From positions 1 to 26,146 of the forward strand of contig CAYULH010000074.1 in NCBI GenBank assembly GCA_964445645.1: DNA of 26,146 nucleotides, written 5' to 3'. A model generated the notes under the pieces. That model searched no databases, was not told the DNA's origin, and was given only the letters and a program-made list of their open reading frames with translations. Positions 8,199 through 16,837 of the stretch are shown here, piece by piece (position 1 is the stretch's first letter; each line of letters opens with the position of its first letter). Source of the DNA: Aureispira sp964445645. Its GTDB lineage: Bacteria > Bacteroidota > Bacteroidia > Chitinophagales > Saprospiraceae. The position numbers and the translations under genes are program-made.

Positions 8199-8274
8199 GA
8201 AAAGGCAGTTGTAAGTAAATAACTACATTGCCCTGCCCAAACCCAACTAAGACAAGCAACGAAATCAATTCATC

Positions 8275-11200
8275 ATGGCTGAAGATAAAACAACAACAAC
8301 TCCAGAAGAGACCACAGAGCAAAACCAGCAACTAGAGGGAGGCACTTATGAAATTATCAAAAATCGTCTGCAAAAAAACGGCAATGATTTGCGTGGACGT
8401 TTGGAAAAACTCAATCAAGCACGAAAAGAGGTTTTTGGTTCTATTGAAATGAAACTCATTAGCAACCAACGCATTGAAACCCAACACGAGTGTATTGCAC
8501 GAGATATTTTCTCTATTGGACGCTACTGTATTTTTGGTTATAACATCCGAATGGGACTCAAAAACATTGAGTTGCAAGATGTATTTAGCATCTATGAGTT
8601 TAAGGACGATCACAGTTACAAAGAGGTGGGCCTAGACCTCATTCGCCCCAAGGGAAGTGAGAAATTTGAAGCCGACTTCAAGAGCCTTTATCGTTACTCC
8701 AAGGAGGTTTACTTCCTCAAATTTGCCCGAGACAAGAACGAGCCATTTTTCTATATGGTATTTAAGGATGGGAATGGCCAAAAAACCTTTAAATGGGAAA
8801 TCAAGGATGATAAATTGATTTATGACTCCTCTCCCGGAGATAAAAATTATCGTTACCCCAATCAGTTTGAATTTGAATGGCAATCGGTACGCATGGAAAT
8901 GTACCGCCAAGGGCCACATCCACACATTTCTATCTTAGACAAAGTATTTGTAGAAACCGTGGATGGAGATTTGACCATCAAAATTGAAGACAATACCGAC
9001 ACGGGCAAGGGGATTTATGCCGAAGAAGTCAAGCACGCCAACCAAAAAGTGAGTGATGCCACGGTCAATTATGCCGACTTAGGCAATCTCATTGCCTTGC
9101 GTATCAAGCCCTACCAAGAGGAGTTTAGGTATTTTGTTTATAATGTAAAATTGCAGACGGTACAGCGTGTGGATGCCTTGGAGCATTCGGGCGTGCTGCT
9201 GCCCAATGAACAAGGCTTGATTTTTTCCAATGGCTTTTATTTGCAAACAGGTGATTTTAAGATGTTTGACAAAACTCCGGGGCAAAACAAATTGTTTGAG
9301 CAGCACCTACAATCGCCCAATGGAGAAGACCATTTGTATGTTTTTCACAGTCCAGATGATGGAGCCTATGTACTCCTCTCCTACAATGTAATTGAGCAAA
9401 CCGTTACGACACCTATTATTTGTAATGGTTATAGTCTTTTTCCTGATGGAGAATTGTGTTACTTCAGAAGTGAAGAAACCAAAACCTCACACCACTTGGT
9501 ACAAGTGTGGCAAACCCCTTATATCAAGGGCAATGTACTCCCCTCCCAACATGCCGATTCTTATATTTATAAAATCAGCAACAAAGACCTCGTTCGAGCA
9601 ATGGCCGAGTGTCAAGAATTGTTGAGCCTCTTGGCACAAGATGACAGTTATGATGATTTGTATTTTGATTTGAACAAGCGAGCCACGGTCATTCTGGATT
9701 CTTACTATTGGATTGATAGCGAAGAAGCTTACAATTTATCCGAGCCTATTTCCGCCATTCGAGCATCGGCCAATACGGCTATTGATGAGTTTGAGAAGGT
9801 ACAAAACATCCGAAAAAACACCCGTGAAACCATTCGGGAAACGCAAAAAGAAGCTGTGGCTTTGTTTAGGCAAATCAAAGGCAGCACCTATCTCAAAGTC
9901 GATCAGTTTGTGCAGCACTTGGCCGAATTGCGTAAGATTAGAGGAGCTATTATTTCCCTCAAGGCGTTGCGTTATACCGATTTGCCACTGATTCAGGAAT
10001 TGGAGACAGAAGCTACGGACATTAGTAGCGAACTCTCCCAATCTTGCGTGCAATTTTTGTTGCAGCCCAATGCCTTGCAGCCCTATTTGGAGCGTGTAGC
10101 CGAGGCGCAGGCCAATATTGAAGGCGTAGAAACAGCTCGCCAAGGCCAAAAGCTAGAAGAGCGCATTGATGAAATTGGAAAAGAATTGGAATTATTGATC
10201 GAAATTGTTTCCAATCTCAAAATTGAGGATGCCACCCAAACCACTCGCATCATCGACAATATCACGGCCATTTTTGCCACCCTCAACCAAGCCAAGGCAG
10301 CCATCAAACGCCGCTTGCGTGACTTGACAGGGGCTGAAGCGGTTGCCGAATTTGCTGCCCAATCCAAACTCCTAGATCAAGGACTCATCAACTACTTGGA
10401 CATTGCCAATACCGTAGAAAAGGCCGACGAGTATTATACCAAGATGATGATTCAGGTAGAGGAGTTGGAAAGCAAATTTGCTGAATTTGATGAGTTTATT
10501 GTCAAAATTGCCGATAAGCGAGAGGCGATTAGCAATGCGTTTGAGTCGCGTCGCCTATCTATTATTGAGGCTACCAACAAGCGCAGTGCTGCCCTGCAAA
10601 CGGCTGCCGAAAGAAACCTAAAGGGAATTGCCAATCGGGTCAAGAATTTTAAGGAAGTAGACGACATCAATGGCTTTTTTGCGGCTGATTTGATGATTGA
10701 GAAAGTTAGAGACATCATCCAAAAACTACAGGATTTGGGCGATTCTAACAAGGCGGATGATGTGCAGACACGCCTCAAAACCATTCAGGAGGATAGTATT
10801 CGCCAATTGAAGGACAGAAAAGATCTGTTCTCGGCCGATGGTAATGCCATCAAATTTGGCCGTCACTTTTTCTCGGTCAACAAACAAGCATTGGGCTTGA
10901 CCATGACCCTCAAAGAAGGTAAAATGTACTATCACCTTACGGGAACAGGGTTTTATGAGGAAGTAGACGATCCCGATTTCTTGGAGACTAAAGCCGTGTG
11001 GGAGCAAGCGATTGTTTCTGAAAACAGCCAAGTTTATAGAGCCGAGTATTTGGCTTATGTTGCGTTCTTGCAATTGCAAGAAGAAAGAAAAAAACTGACT
11101 TCGGAAGAAGTGCTACCTTATGTGCAGCAGTTGGTCAATGAACGTGCCACCAAGGAGGAAGGTTACAGCAAGGGAATCCACGATTTGGATGCTGCCAAAT

Positions 11201-13251
11201 TCTTGGAATCTATCTTGTATTTGCATGAGTACATTGATTTGCTCGTGTATGAAAGTAAAGCAAGAGCTTTGGCAGCTTTGTATTGGCAGAAATTTATAAC
11301 GGAGGAAAATAAAATTACGTTTGACAAACAGCTAAAAAGTGCAGGTTTGATTCGTAAAGTATTTCCTCAAACCAAGGAATTTGATTTTCTGCTGGAACAA
11401 TTGGAAGAGGGTTTGCACGATTTTTTGAAGCAATATCCTTTGTTTGAAGCGCATTTGGTGCCTGCGGCAGCCCGTTACTTATTTGATGAATGGTCTAGGC
11501 AGAGTCACTTCATTGTCAGTGGTAGTGCCCATGATTTGCAAACAGAATTCAAACAGTATTTGGAGCGTCAACAAGCCAAAGAGTCCTTTAATGCTGTACT
11601 CAAAAGTCTGGAAGGGCAATTGGAGCAACAATTTGAATTGTGCCAGAAGTGGCTAAGTGCTTTTGTAGAGCAGCAAAAGCTGACGGAGTACGCTTCTTAT
11701 TTGCAAGAAGCGGTAGTGGTTATTCTCACCCAAAACTACCAAGAAAGCCACGTTATCAATGTCAAAACCAACCAAGAAATAAAGGGCTTGCACGGCGCAC
11801 ACCCTGTCATTGAATCGGGCGGTGTTTACCAAATGGATTACAATACCTTTATGAACAAATTGAGCTATTATCAGGCCAAGACTGTGGCCCAATATGAGCA
11901 ATTTGTTACCATGAAACGCGCCTTGGTTCAAGATTTTAAACAAGCATTGCGCCTAGAGGAATTCAAGCCAAGGGTATTGAGTTCGTTTGTGCGAAACAAA
12001 TTAATAGATCAGTTGTATTTGCCGATTTTTGGGGACAACTTGGCCAAGCAAATTGGTACAGTTGGCGATACTACTCGTACCGATAGAATGGGTATGCTTT
12101 TGCTCATTTCGCCTCCGGGATATGGTAAGACGACCTTGATGGAGTATGTGGCCGATCGTTTGGGGCTTATTTTTATGAAAATCAATGGCCCTGCTATTGG
12201 GCACAATGTGGTTTCGCTAGACCCTAGCGAGGCGGGCAATGCAGCCGCTGCCAAGGAATTGGAAAAACTCAACTTGGCGTTGGAGATGGGCGATAACATC
12301 ATGATTTACTTGGATGATATTCAGCACTGTCATCCTGAGTTTTTGCAAAAATTTATTTCCTTGACCGATGGACAGCGCAAGATTGAGGGTATTTACAAGG
12401 GTGTAACCAAGACCTATGACCTGCGAGGCAAGCGGGTAGCTGTGGTGATGGCTGGTAATCCATATACAGAGAGTGGTGATAAATTCCAAGTCCCCGACAT
12501 GTTGGCCAACCGTTCGGATATTTACAATCTGGGTGATATTATTGGCGATACCAAGGAGGTGTTTGAGTTGAGTTATATTGAGAATTCCTTAACTTCTAAT
12601 GCTGTATTACAAAAATTGGCCACCAAAGGGGCTAAGGATATTTATGCGGTAGTGCAGTATGCCCAAACGGGAAGTAGAGATGGCGCAGAATTGGAAGGCA
12701 ACCACAGCAGCCAAGAGGTCAATGAATTTGTGGCTTTGGTAGAACGTATGCTGGTGGTTAGGGATGCCATTCTCAAAGTCAACTTGGAGTATATTCGCTC
12801 GGCGGCAATGGAAGATGCTTTCCGTACAGAGCCTGCCTTTAAGTTGCAGGGTTCGTATCGAAACATGAACAAGTTGGTGGAGAAGTTGACCCCTATTACC
12901 AACGAAAAAGAATTGCAAACCCTGCTCATTGCACACTATGAGGGCGAATCGCAAACGCTTACTTCAGGCGCAGAGGCGAATATGCTCAAGTTCAAAGAAT
13001 TGATTGGCGCACTGACAGAGGAGGAAGCCGCTCGTTGGAAGGAAATCAAGGCAGCCTTTAATAAGGATAAACTATTGCAGGGCAACAAAGACAATCCATT
13101 GGTACAAGTAGTGGCGCAATTGTCGCAATTTTCCGATCATTTGCAACGCATTCATCAGGCATTGGAAGAGGGTATTGAACAGGGGGTACAGCAGAAAGCG
13201 GTTGCGCCTCCTGCAGCTAAATCGGGTGGTATTGTGTTTAGGAAGTCGTAA
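8275..13251 (+). CDS. DUF3686-type 'DNA repair' ATPase with C-terminal MoxR-like AAA+ domain
   Basis: This 1658-residue soluble protein has a beta-rich N-terminal half of repeated 'YxFxxPDDG'-like blocks (about 60-440), a long helical region (about 480-1000, with FRQIKGSTYLKVDQFVQHL near 545) and a C-terminal AAA+ domain. Walker A is PPGYGKTT at 1280-1287, Walker B is IYLDD with Asp1347 and Asp1348, sensor 1 is Asn1395 in VVMAGNP, and a likely arginine finger is Arg1413 in PDMLANRSD. The domain order and the phrase PDMLANRSDIYNLGD fit the family usually annotated as DNA repair ATPase (DUF3686 plus AAA). The repair label is by convention, not shown. Its position after yqiJ/flotillin genes suggests a membrane-linked remodelling role instead. 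Walker B carries Asp-Asp instead of the usual Asp-Glu. Confidence 0.87.
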   Translation: MAEDKTTTTPEETTEQNQQLEGGTYEIIKNRLQKNGNDLRGRLEKLNQARKEVFGSIEMKLISNQRIETQHECIARDIFSIGRYCIFGYNIRMGLKNIELQDVFSIYEFKDDHSYKEVGLDLIRPKGSEKFEADFKSLYRYSKEVYFLKFARDKNEPFFYMVFKDGNGQKTFKWEIKDDKLIYDSSPGDKNYRYPNQFEFEWQSVRMEMYRQGPHPHISILDKVFVETVDGDLTIKIEDNTDTGKGIYAEEVKHANQKVSDATVNYADLGNLIALRIKPYQEEFRYFVYNVKLQTVQRVDALEHSGVLLPNEQGLIFSNGFYLQTGDFKMFDKTPGQNKLFEQHLQSPNGEDHLYVFHSPDDGAYVLLSYNVIEQTVTTPIICNGYSLFPDGELCYFRSEETKTSHHLVQVWQTPYIKGNVLPSQHADSYIYKISNKDLVRAMAECQELLSLLAQDDSYDDLYFDLNKRATVILDSYYWIDSEEAYNLSEPISAIRASANTAIDEFEKVQNIRKNTRETIRETQKEAVALFRQIKGSTYLKVDQFVQHLAELRKIRGAIISLKALRYTDLPLIQELETEATDISSELSQSCVQFLLQPNALQPYLERVAEAQANIEGVETARQGQKLEERIDEIGKELELLIEIVSNLKIEDATQTTRIIDNITAIFATLNQAKAAIKRRLRDLTGAEAVAEFAAQSKLLDQGLINYLDIANTVEKADEYYTKMMIQVEELESKFAEFDEFIVKIADKREAISNAFESRRLSIIEATNKRSAALQTAAERNLKGIANRVKNFKEVDDINGFFAADLMIEKVRDIIQKLQDLGDSNKADDVQTRLKTIQEDSIRQLKDRKDLFSADGNAIKFGRHFFSVNKQALGLTMTLKEGKMYYHLTGTGFYEEVDDPDFLETKAVWEQAIVSENSQVYRAEYLAYVAFLQLQEERKKLTSEEVLPYVQQLVNERATKEEGYSKGIHDLDAAKFLESILYLHEYIDLLVYESKARALAALYWQKFITEENKITFDKQLKSAGLIRKVFPQTKEFDFLLEQLEEGLHDFLKQYPLFEAHLVPAAARYLFDEWSRQSHFIVSGSAHDLQTEFKQYLERQQAKESFNAVLKSLEGQLEQQFELCQKWLSAFVEQQKLTEYASYLQEAVVVILTQNYQESHVINVKTNQEIKGLHGAHPVIESGGVYQMDYNTFMNKLSYYQAKTVAQYEQFVTMKRALVQDFKQALRLEEFKPRVLSSFVRNKLIDQLYLPIFGDNLAKQIGTVGDTTRTDRMGMLLLISPPGYGKTTLMEYVADRLGLIFMKINGPAIGHNVVSLDPSEAGNAAAAKELEKLNLALEMGDNIMIYLDDIQHCHPEFLQKFISLTDGQRKIEGIYKGVTKTYDLRGKRVAVVMAGNPYTESGDKFQVPDMLANRSDIYNLGDIIGDTKEVFELSYIENSLTSNAVLQKLATKGAKDIYAVVQYAQTGSRDGAELEGNHSSQEVNEFVALVERMLVVRDAILKVNLEYIRSAAMEDAFRTEPAFKLQGSYRNMNKLVEKLTPITNEKELQTLLIAHYEGESQTLTSGAEANMLKFKELIGALTEEEAARWKEIKAAFNKDKLLQGNKDNPLVQVVAQLSQFSDHLQRIHQALEEGIEQGVQQKAVAPPAAKSGGIVFRKS

Positions 13252-13620
13252 ATAAAAGATCTACTCAACCGTTTATTAGGGTAAAATTCACAAACAGTTT
13301 CATTGTGTGCTGGTGATAATTTTTTACATGTACATAGTAATTCCTCAGAAAATATTTTTTATCTTTATAAAGTAGTTGTGATAGTAATTCTTGTTTTTTT
13401 GAAATAAAAATTTTTANNNNNNNNNNCATTTATTTACTATTTTATAGTTTTTCTAAAAGCAATACAGTATTAAGTATTGAAAGCTATATTTTTATTATTC
13501 GCTGACTTAAAGAAACACTTTCATAAACATATCAAACCCAAGAATCATCAAATAATAAGACTTTGCCAAAAAGTACCCTAATTAATTATCAAACAATTCT
13601 TAATCAAAACGCAAATACCA
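13252..13620. other. AT-rich intergenic region with assembly gap
   Basis: This 369-base stretch holds no gene I can support. Bases 13417-13426 are ten Ns, probably a scaffold join of arbitrary length, so real sequence may be missing. I found no clear terminator after the ATPase gene and no confident promoter for the P450 gene. The DNA becomes visibly more AT-rich here than in the upstream gene. Confidence 0.9.
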
Positions 13621-14985
13621 ATGAGTGACACGAAGACGGTTCCTGAGATGGGGTTGATCAACTTACTAATAAAATACTATGGTATACATAAAGATGTGGC
13701 TAGAGGTTTTCATAAATTACTCAGCGACAATGATGGTTTAGTTAAAATTAAGGCTCCTGCTAATTTACTATTTACTAATCGCCCAGAGTTTGTCAAGCAT
13801 GTATTTAAAACCAATCAAAAAAATTATATCATAGGTAAGGCACTTAGGGAAAAGCTCCCTGAAGACATAGGTGGTAATGGGCTTATATCACTTACAGGTA
13901 AACCTTGGCTAAAGGAGCGTAGAGCAATACAACCAGGGTTTCACAAAAAAAGATTGGAAGCCATTACAAATACTATGGCAACTGAGATTGATCGCCTTAT
14001 GAAAGAGAGGCTAGATAAATACACTGAAACTCAAGAAGAAATAGATTTGTTTGGAGAAATGCTTATGTTGACCTTCAAGCTAACCATAAAAAGTTTGTTT
14101 GGAACCACTAAATTTCCAGACGAAAAAGCAAATGCTTTTAGAAATTCAATAGCATCAAATCTTGCATACTTGGCAAGAAGAGTTCTTATGCCTTTCCTCG
14201 AACCTTGGAATGCTATTAGTGGTGCTCGGAAAAAAAATAGAGAACTGTCAGATGTTAGATCTAAGCATTTACTTGAGTATGTACAAGAGCGCAAAGAATC
14301 TGGACTGAAAGGAAATGATTTGTTGGATTTACTACTAGATGTTCGATATGAAGATGGTTCATCCATGACTGATAAACAAGTAGTAGATGAACTTGCAGTT
14401 TTGTTTGGTGCAGGGCATGAAACGACTGGCATTGCTGCATCTTGGACTTTATTCACATTAGCCTCATACCCTGAAATAGTGGAAAAAATACTTGAGGATG
14501 TAGAAAAACATGTCGGAGATGGAATCCCTACTTTGGATGATTTATTTAAGATGGAGTATGTTACAAAAGTGGTTGACGAAGGTCTTCGCCACAGGTCACC
14601 TTCTTGGTATCTAGAGCGCGAAGCACTAGAAGATGATGTCATAGATGGTGTTCAGATTAAGAAAGGAGATAACCTTGCTTTTTGTATCTATAGTTTACAC
14701 AGAAACCCTGAAGTATGGGAAAATCCTGAAGTATTTGATCCAGAACGTTTCTCAGCCGAAAACAAGGAGAAGAATAACCCACATGGTTATCTCCCCTTTG
14801 GAGGAGGGCGTAGATTATGTATTGGCAAAAACATTGCACTCATGAAGCTTAAATTACTTCTTGTAATGCTGCTTCGTCGATACAAAATCAAATTGGTTAC
14901 TAAAGAGGTAAGGTATAGATTTTCAATGACCTTAAATCCGGGTAATAAAGTTTGGGTCAAATTAGAAAAACGACAAAAATCGTAA
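13621..14985 (+). CDS. cytochrome P450
   Basis: The 454-residue protein carries all main P450 signatures: the I-helix oxygen-binding motif AGHETT at 264-269, the ExxR pair Glu320/Arg323, the PERF-type motif DPERF, and the haem-binding loop FGGGRRLCIG with Cys400 as the thiolate ligand. There is no membrane anchor, so it is a soluble bacterial-type mono-oxygenase that would need separate redox partners; none is encoded nearby. Substrate cannot be predicted. The start ATG follows an A-rich leader. Codon use looks more AT-rich (many AGA, ATA, TTA) than the ATPase gene upstream, and a sequence gap lies just before it, so acquisition or a mis-joined scaffold is possible. It ends 15 bases before a strong terminator shared with the convergent usp gene. 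Confidence 0.97.
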   Translation: MSDTKTVPEMGLINLLIKYYGIHKDVARGFHKLLSDNDGLVKIKAPANLLFTNRPEFVKHVFKTNQKNYIIGKALREKLPEDIGGNGLISLTGKPWLKERRAIQPGFHKKRLEAITNTMATEIDRLMKERLDKYTETQEEIDLFGEMLMLTFKLTIKSLFGTTKFPDEKANAFRNSIASNLAYLARRVLMPFLEPWNAISGARKKNRELSDVRSKHLLEYVQERKESGLKGNDLLDLLLDVRYEDGSSMTDKQVVDELAVLFGAGHETTGIAASWTLFTLASYPEIVEKILEDVEKHVGDGIPTLDDLFKMEYVTKVVDEGLRHRSPSWYLEREALEDDVIDGVQIKKGDNLAFCIYSLHRNPEVWENPEVFDPERFSAENKEKNNPHGYLPFGGGRRLCIGKNIALMKLKLLLVMLLRRYKIKLVTKEVRYRFSMTLNPGNKVWVKLEKRQKS

Positions 14986-15000
14986 ATCCATTTTACTAAT

Positions 15001-15040
15001 AAGCAGGAGCCACTCAAGTAATTGAGTGGCTCCTGCTTTT
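15001..15040. terminator. Bidirectional terminator between P450 and usp genes
   Basis: A perfect 17-bp stem (AAGCAGGAGCCACTCAA and its complement) encloses a GTAA loop and runs into T residues at 15037-15040, with AA at the other foot. It lies between two convergent genes and can serve both. Confidence 0.93.
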
Positions 15041-15067
15041 ATATTACACAATAAGGTTGTAAACGCT

Positions 15068-15898
15068 CTAATGAATAATCATCAAAGGACAAGTAACTTG
15101 ATGCAACAAATGGCGTGTTGTTCCCAAGCGGAACAAACGCTCAAAGAAATTCTTAGAAGGGCTATAAGCCATCAGCAAATCTACTTCTTGCTCCTGCAAG
15201 AAGTTATCAATTCCCTTGGGCACGGTATCTCCCTGCAATTCGTGATATGCCACCATCTGATTGTCAGAAACCTCTTCAATTATTTTTCTAAGCTCGGCTA
15301 TAGTAGCACGCTCCTTTTGATAAACATGCACCAAATGCAATCTAGTCTGGAAGAACCCTACAACATCGAGCACTGTTTGGAGATTTGCTGTGTTTTCTTC
15401 GCTAAAATCTGTAGCATAAGCAATATCCTTAATGGGGCGATAAACTGCTTTTTCGGGCAAAATTAAAATAGGACAAGGGGCAACAGCACTGACAGCAGTG
15501 GTCACACTCCCAAACATAGACTCCAATAAATTGTGTTCCCCTTTGGTGGGCATTACAATCAAATCTATCGCCTCACTCTTACTAAAAGCAATGATTTCTT
15601 CTTCGGCAATTCCTGCCAGCGCATACGTCTTAATCTCTACCCCCTCTTTTAATGCCTGTTTATCCGAATCCTCTAGCATGGCAAAATGCTCCAATTTAGC
15701 TTGCACTAATTTTTGGCGCTCCTCAATAATCTTATAGGCTATAGTATCGTTCATGGGCACTCCAAAATCAATTCTATTTACATGCAATACATGCACAGTT
15801 GCCCCAAATTGCTTGGCCAATTCCAAACAATAATGATAGCCTAATTGAGAACGTTCTGAAAAATCAGTTGGATACAAAATTTGTTTAATCTCCTGCAT
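15068..15898 (-). CDS. universal stress protein, two tandem UspA domains
   Basis: The 276-residue protein begins MQEIKQILYPTDFSERS, the standard Usp strand 1 with its Asp. Domain 1 covers about residues 1-142 and ends with the pattern PTKGEHNLLESMFGSVTTAV...PCPILILP. Domain 2 covers about 148-276 and repeats the layout from IKDIAYATDFSEENT to RLGTTRHLLHQVTCPLMIIH. The ATP motif G-x2-G-x9-G-S/T is only partly kept: in domain 1 the first Gly is replaced by Pro (PTKG), and domain 2 has SPSK in that place. Nucleotide binding is therefore uncertain, at least in domain 2. Two-domain Usps are common in Bacteroidota. It is divergent from a small secreted protein, with paired Crp/Fnr-type boxes between them, which fits oxygen or redox control. 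Confidence 0.96.
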   Translation of the reverse strand: MQEIKQILYPTDFSERSQLGYHYCLELAKQFGATVHVLHVNRIDFGVPMNDTIAYKIIEERQKLVQAKLEHFAMLEDSDKQALKEGVEIKTYALAGIAEEEIIAFSKSEAIDLIVMPTKGEHNLLESMFGSVTTAVSAVAPCPILILPEKAVYRPIKDIAYATDFSEENTANLQTVLDVVGFFQTRLHLVHVYQKERATIAELRKIIEEVSDNQMVAYHELQGDTVPKGIDNFLQEQEVDLLMAYSPSKNFFERLFRLGTTRHLLHQVTCPLMIIH

Positions 15899-16004
15899 AA
15901 TGACTTTAGATTAGTAAAATGAGTATTGTTTAGAATTGCTCCTTTACTGTATGAATTAAGTGTTAGGTATTCTCACAAATGGAGTTTTACCAGTATCTAT
16001 TGTA

Positions 16005-16012
16005 CAAATGTA
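16005..16012 (-). promoter_or_regulatory. -7 element of the usp promoter
   Basis: Read on the minus strand this is TACATTTG, a perfect match to the Bacteroidota -7 consensus TAnnTTTG. It would place transcription start near 16001, about 100 bases before the usp start codon. No good -33 TTTG lies at the proper distance, as expected of an activator-dependent promoter. Confidence 0.6.
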
Positions 16013-16056
16013 AAATGAAGTTTCTTAAAAATAAAGCTAATGCAATAATTCTTGGT

Positions 16057-16070
16057 ATGATTTCAATCAT
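16057..16070. promoter_or_regulatory. Crp/Fnr-type box 1
   Basis: ATGATTTCAATCAT is a perfect palindrome around a 2-base centre and matches the FNR core TGAT-N4-ATCA. Its centre is about 62 bases upstream of the inferred usp start site, the class I activator position. Confidence 0.7.
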
Positions 16071-16078
16071 TCTCAAAC

Positions 16079-16092
16079 ATGATGCAGATCAT
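16079..16092. promoter_or_regulatory. Crp/Fnr-type box 2
   Basis: ATGATGCAGATCAT has the same ATGAT-N4-ATCAT form as box 1. The centres are exactly 22 bases apart, close to two helical turns. Its centre is about 62 bases upstream of the start site inferred for the gene at 16213. Confidence 0.7.
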
Positions 16093-16136
16093 CTTGCAAA
16101 CTGACAAGCATCTCCCACAGGACATTCATCATGGCT

Positions 16137-16144
16137 TATCTTTG
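16137..16144 (+). promoter_or_regulatory. -7 element of the promoter for the small secreted protein
   Basis: TATCTTTG matches TAnnTTTG exactly, giving an inferred start near 16148 and a leader of about 65 bases. Like the divergent promoter it lacks a clear -33 element. Confidence 0.6.
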
Positions 16145-16212
16145 TAATACAAAAGAGATAAGAACACAAAATTCCTGATTCTCATTATCATTCACTATAA
16201 AATGCAATTATC

Positions 16213-16635
16213 ATGAAACAGTTTTTTACTTTGCTCGCGTTATTATTGGTCCTTGCCAATGGAATGGCTGGACAAAATCAAAAAACATTAGTGAAAACCT
16301 TGGCCTTGGAGCCAACTACCACAGCTTTACAATTTGATATACCTGCTGTCGTAGAAGTTCAAGAATGGGAAGCAAATACCATCCGAATCATCACTACTGT
16401 TGATGCCAATGTAGGAGAAAATATTTTAAAAGCCCTTGCTGCTGCTGGACGTTATGGTTACACCACCAACACGGCACTAGAAACAGGCTTGACCACCATT
16501 ACAATGCCTAAAATAGACGCAGAAGTAGTGATTAGCGGCCAAGTATTGGAAGATCAACTTAATGTAATCATCTATGTTCCTAGAGGCGTTGATTATGAAG
16601 TAATTGGTATTCCTAATCCGAATTTGATTCAATAA
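16213..16635 (+). CDS. small secreted protein of unknown function
   Basis: The 140-residue protein has a signal peptide (MKQFFTLLALLLVLANGMAGQ) and no further membrane segment, so it is exported, probably to the periplasm. The mature part is beta-rich with segments such as ALQFDIPAVVEVQEWEANTI and LNVIIYVPRGVDYEVIG. This alternation is reminiscent of Bacteroidota DUF4097/DUF2807 (head GIN) beta-solenoid proteins, but it is short and the match is only in style. It is transcribed from the divergent, Crp/Fnr-box-bearing region shared with usp, so a role in redox or starvation response is a reasonable guess. A strong terminator lies 58 bases after its stop. Confidence 0.75.
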   Translation: MKQFFTLLALLLVLANGMAGQNQKTLVKTLALEPTTTALQFDIPAVVEVQEWEANTIRIITTVDANVGENILKALAAAGRYGYTTNTALETGLTTITMPKIDAEVVISGQVLEDQLNVIIYVPRGVDYEVIGIPNPNLIQ

Positions 16636-16693
16636 CATCTTGTAAAATATAAATTTAAGCCAGTTTAATTTTTGATTAGAATAGAGTAATTGT

Positions 16694-16728
16694 CAGCATT
16701 GTACAAGCAATTGTGCAATGCTGTTTTT
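16694..16728 (+). terminator. Rho-independent terminator with GCAA tetraloop
   Basis: Arms CAGCATTGTACAA and TTGTGCAATGCTG form a 13-bp stem with one G-T pair around a stable GNRA-type GCAA loop, followed by TTTTTG. It separates the small secreted protein from the helicase-like gene. Confidence 0.9.
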
Positions 16729-16837
16729 GTTTGTACAGTAGAATGGTGGTTAAGCTCCAAAAAACTTGTCTAGCAAAGTGAATTTGCGTACATTTATTAG
16801 TTGCTTACATCATTTTTATTCACTTTTATTTGTTGTT

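Noticed and set aside
8199..8274. Hairpin GGCAGTTGTA...TACATTGCC as terminator between the secreted protein and ATPase genes
   Set aside because: The stem is short and bulged and has no T tract, so it does not support a transcription stop.
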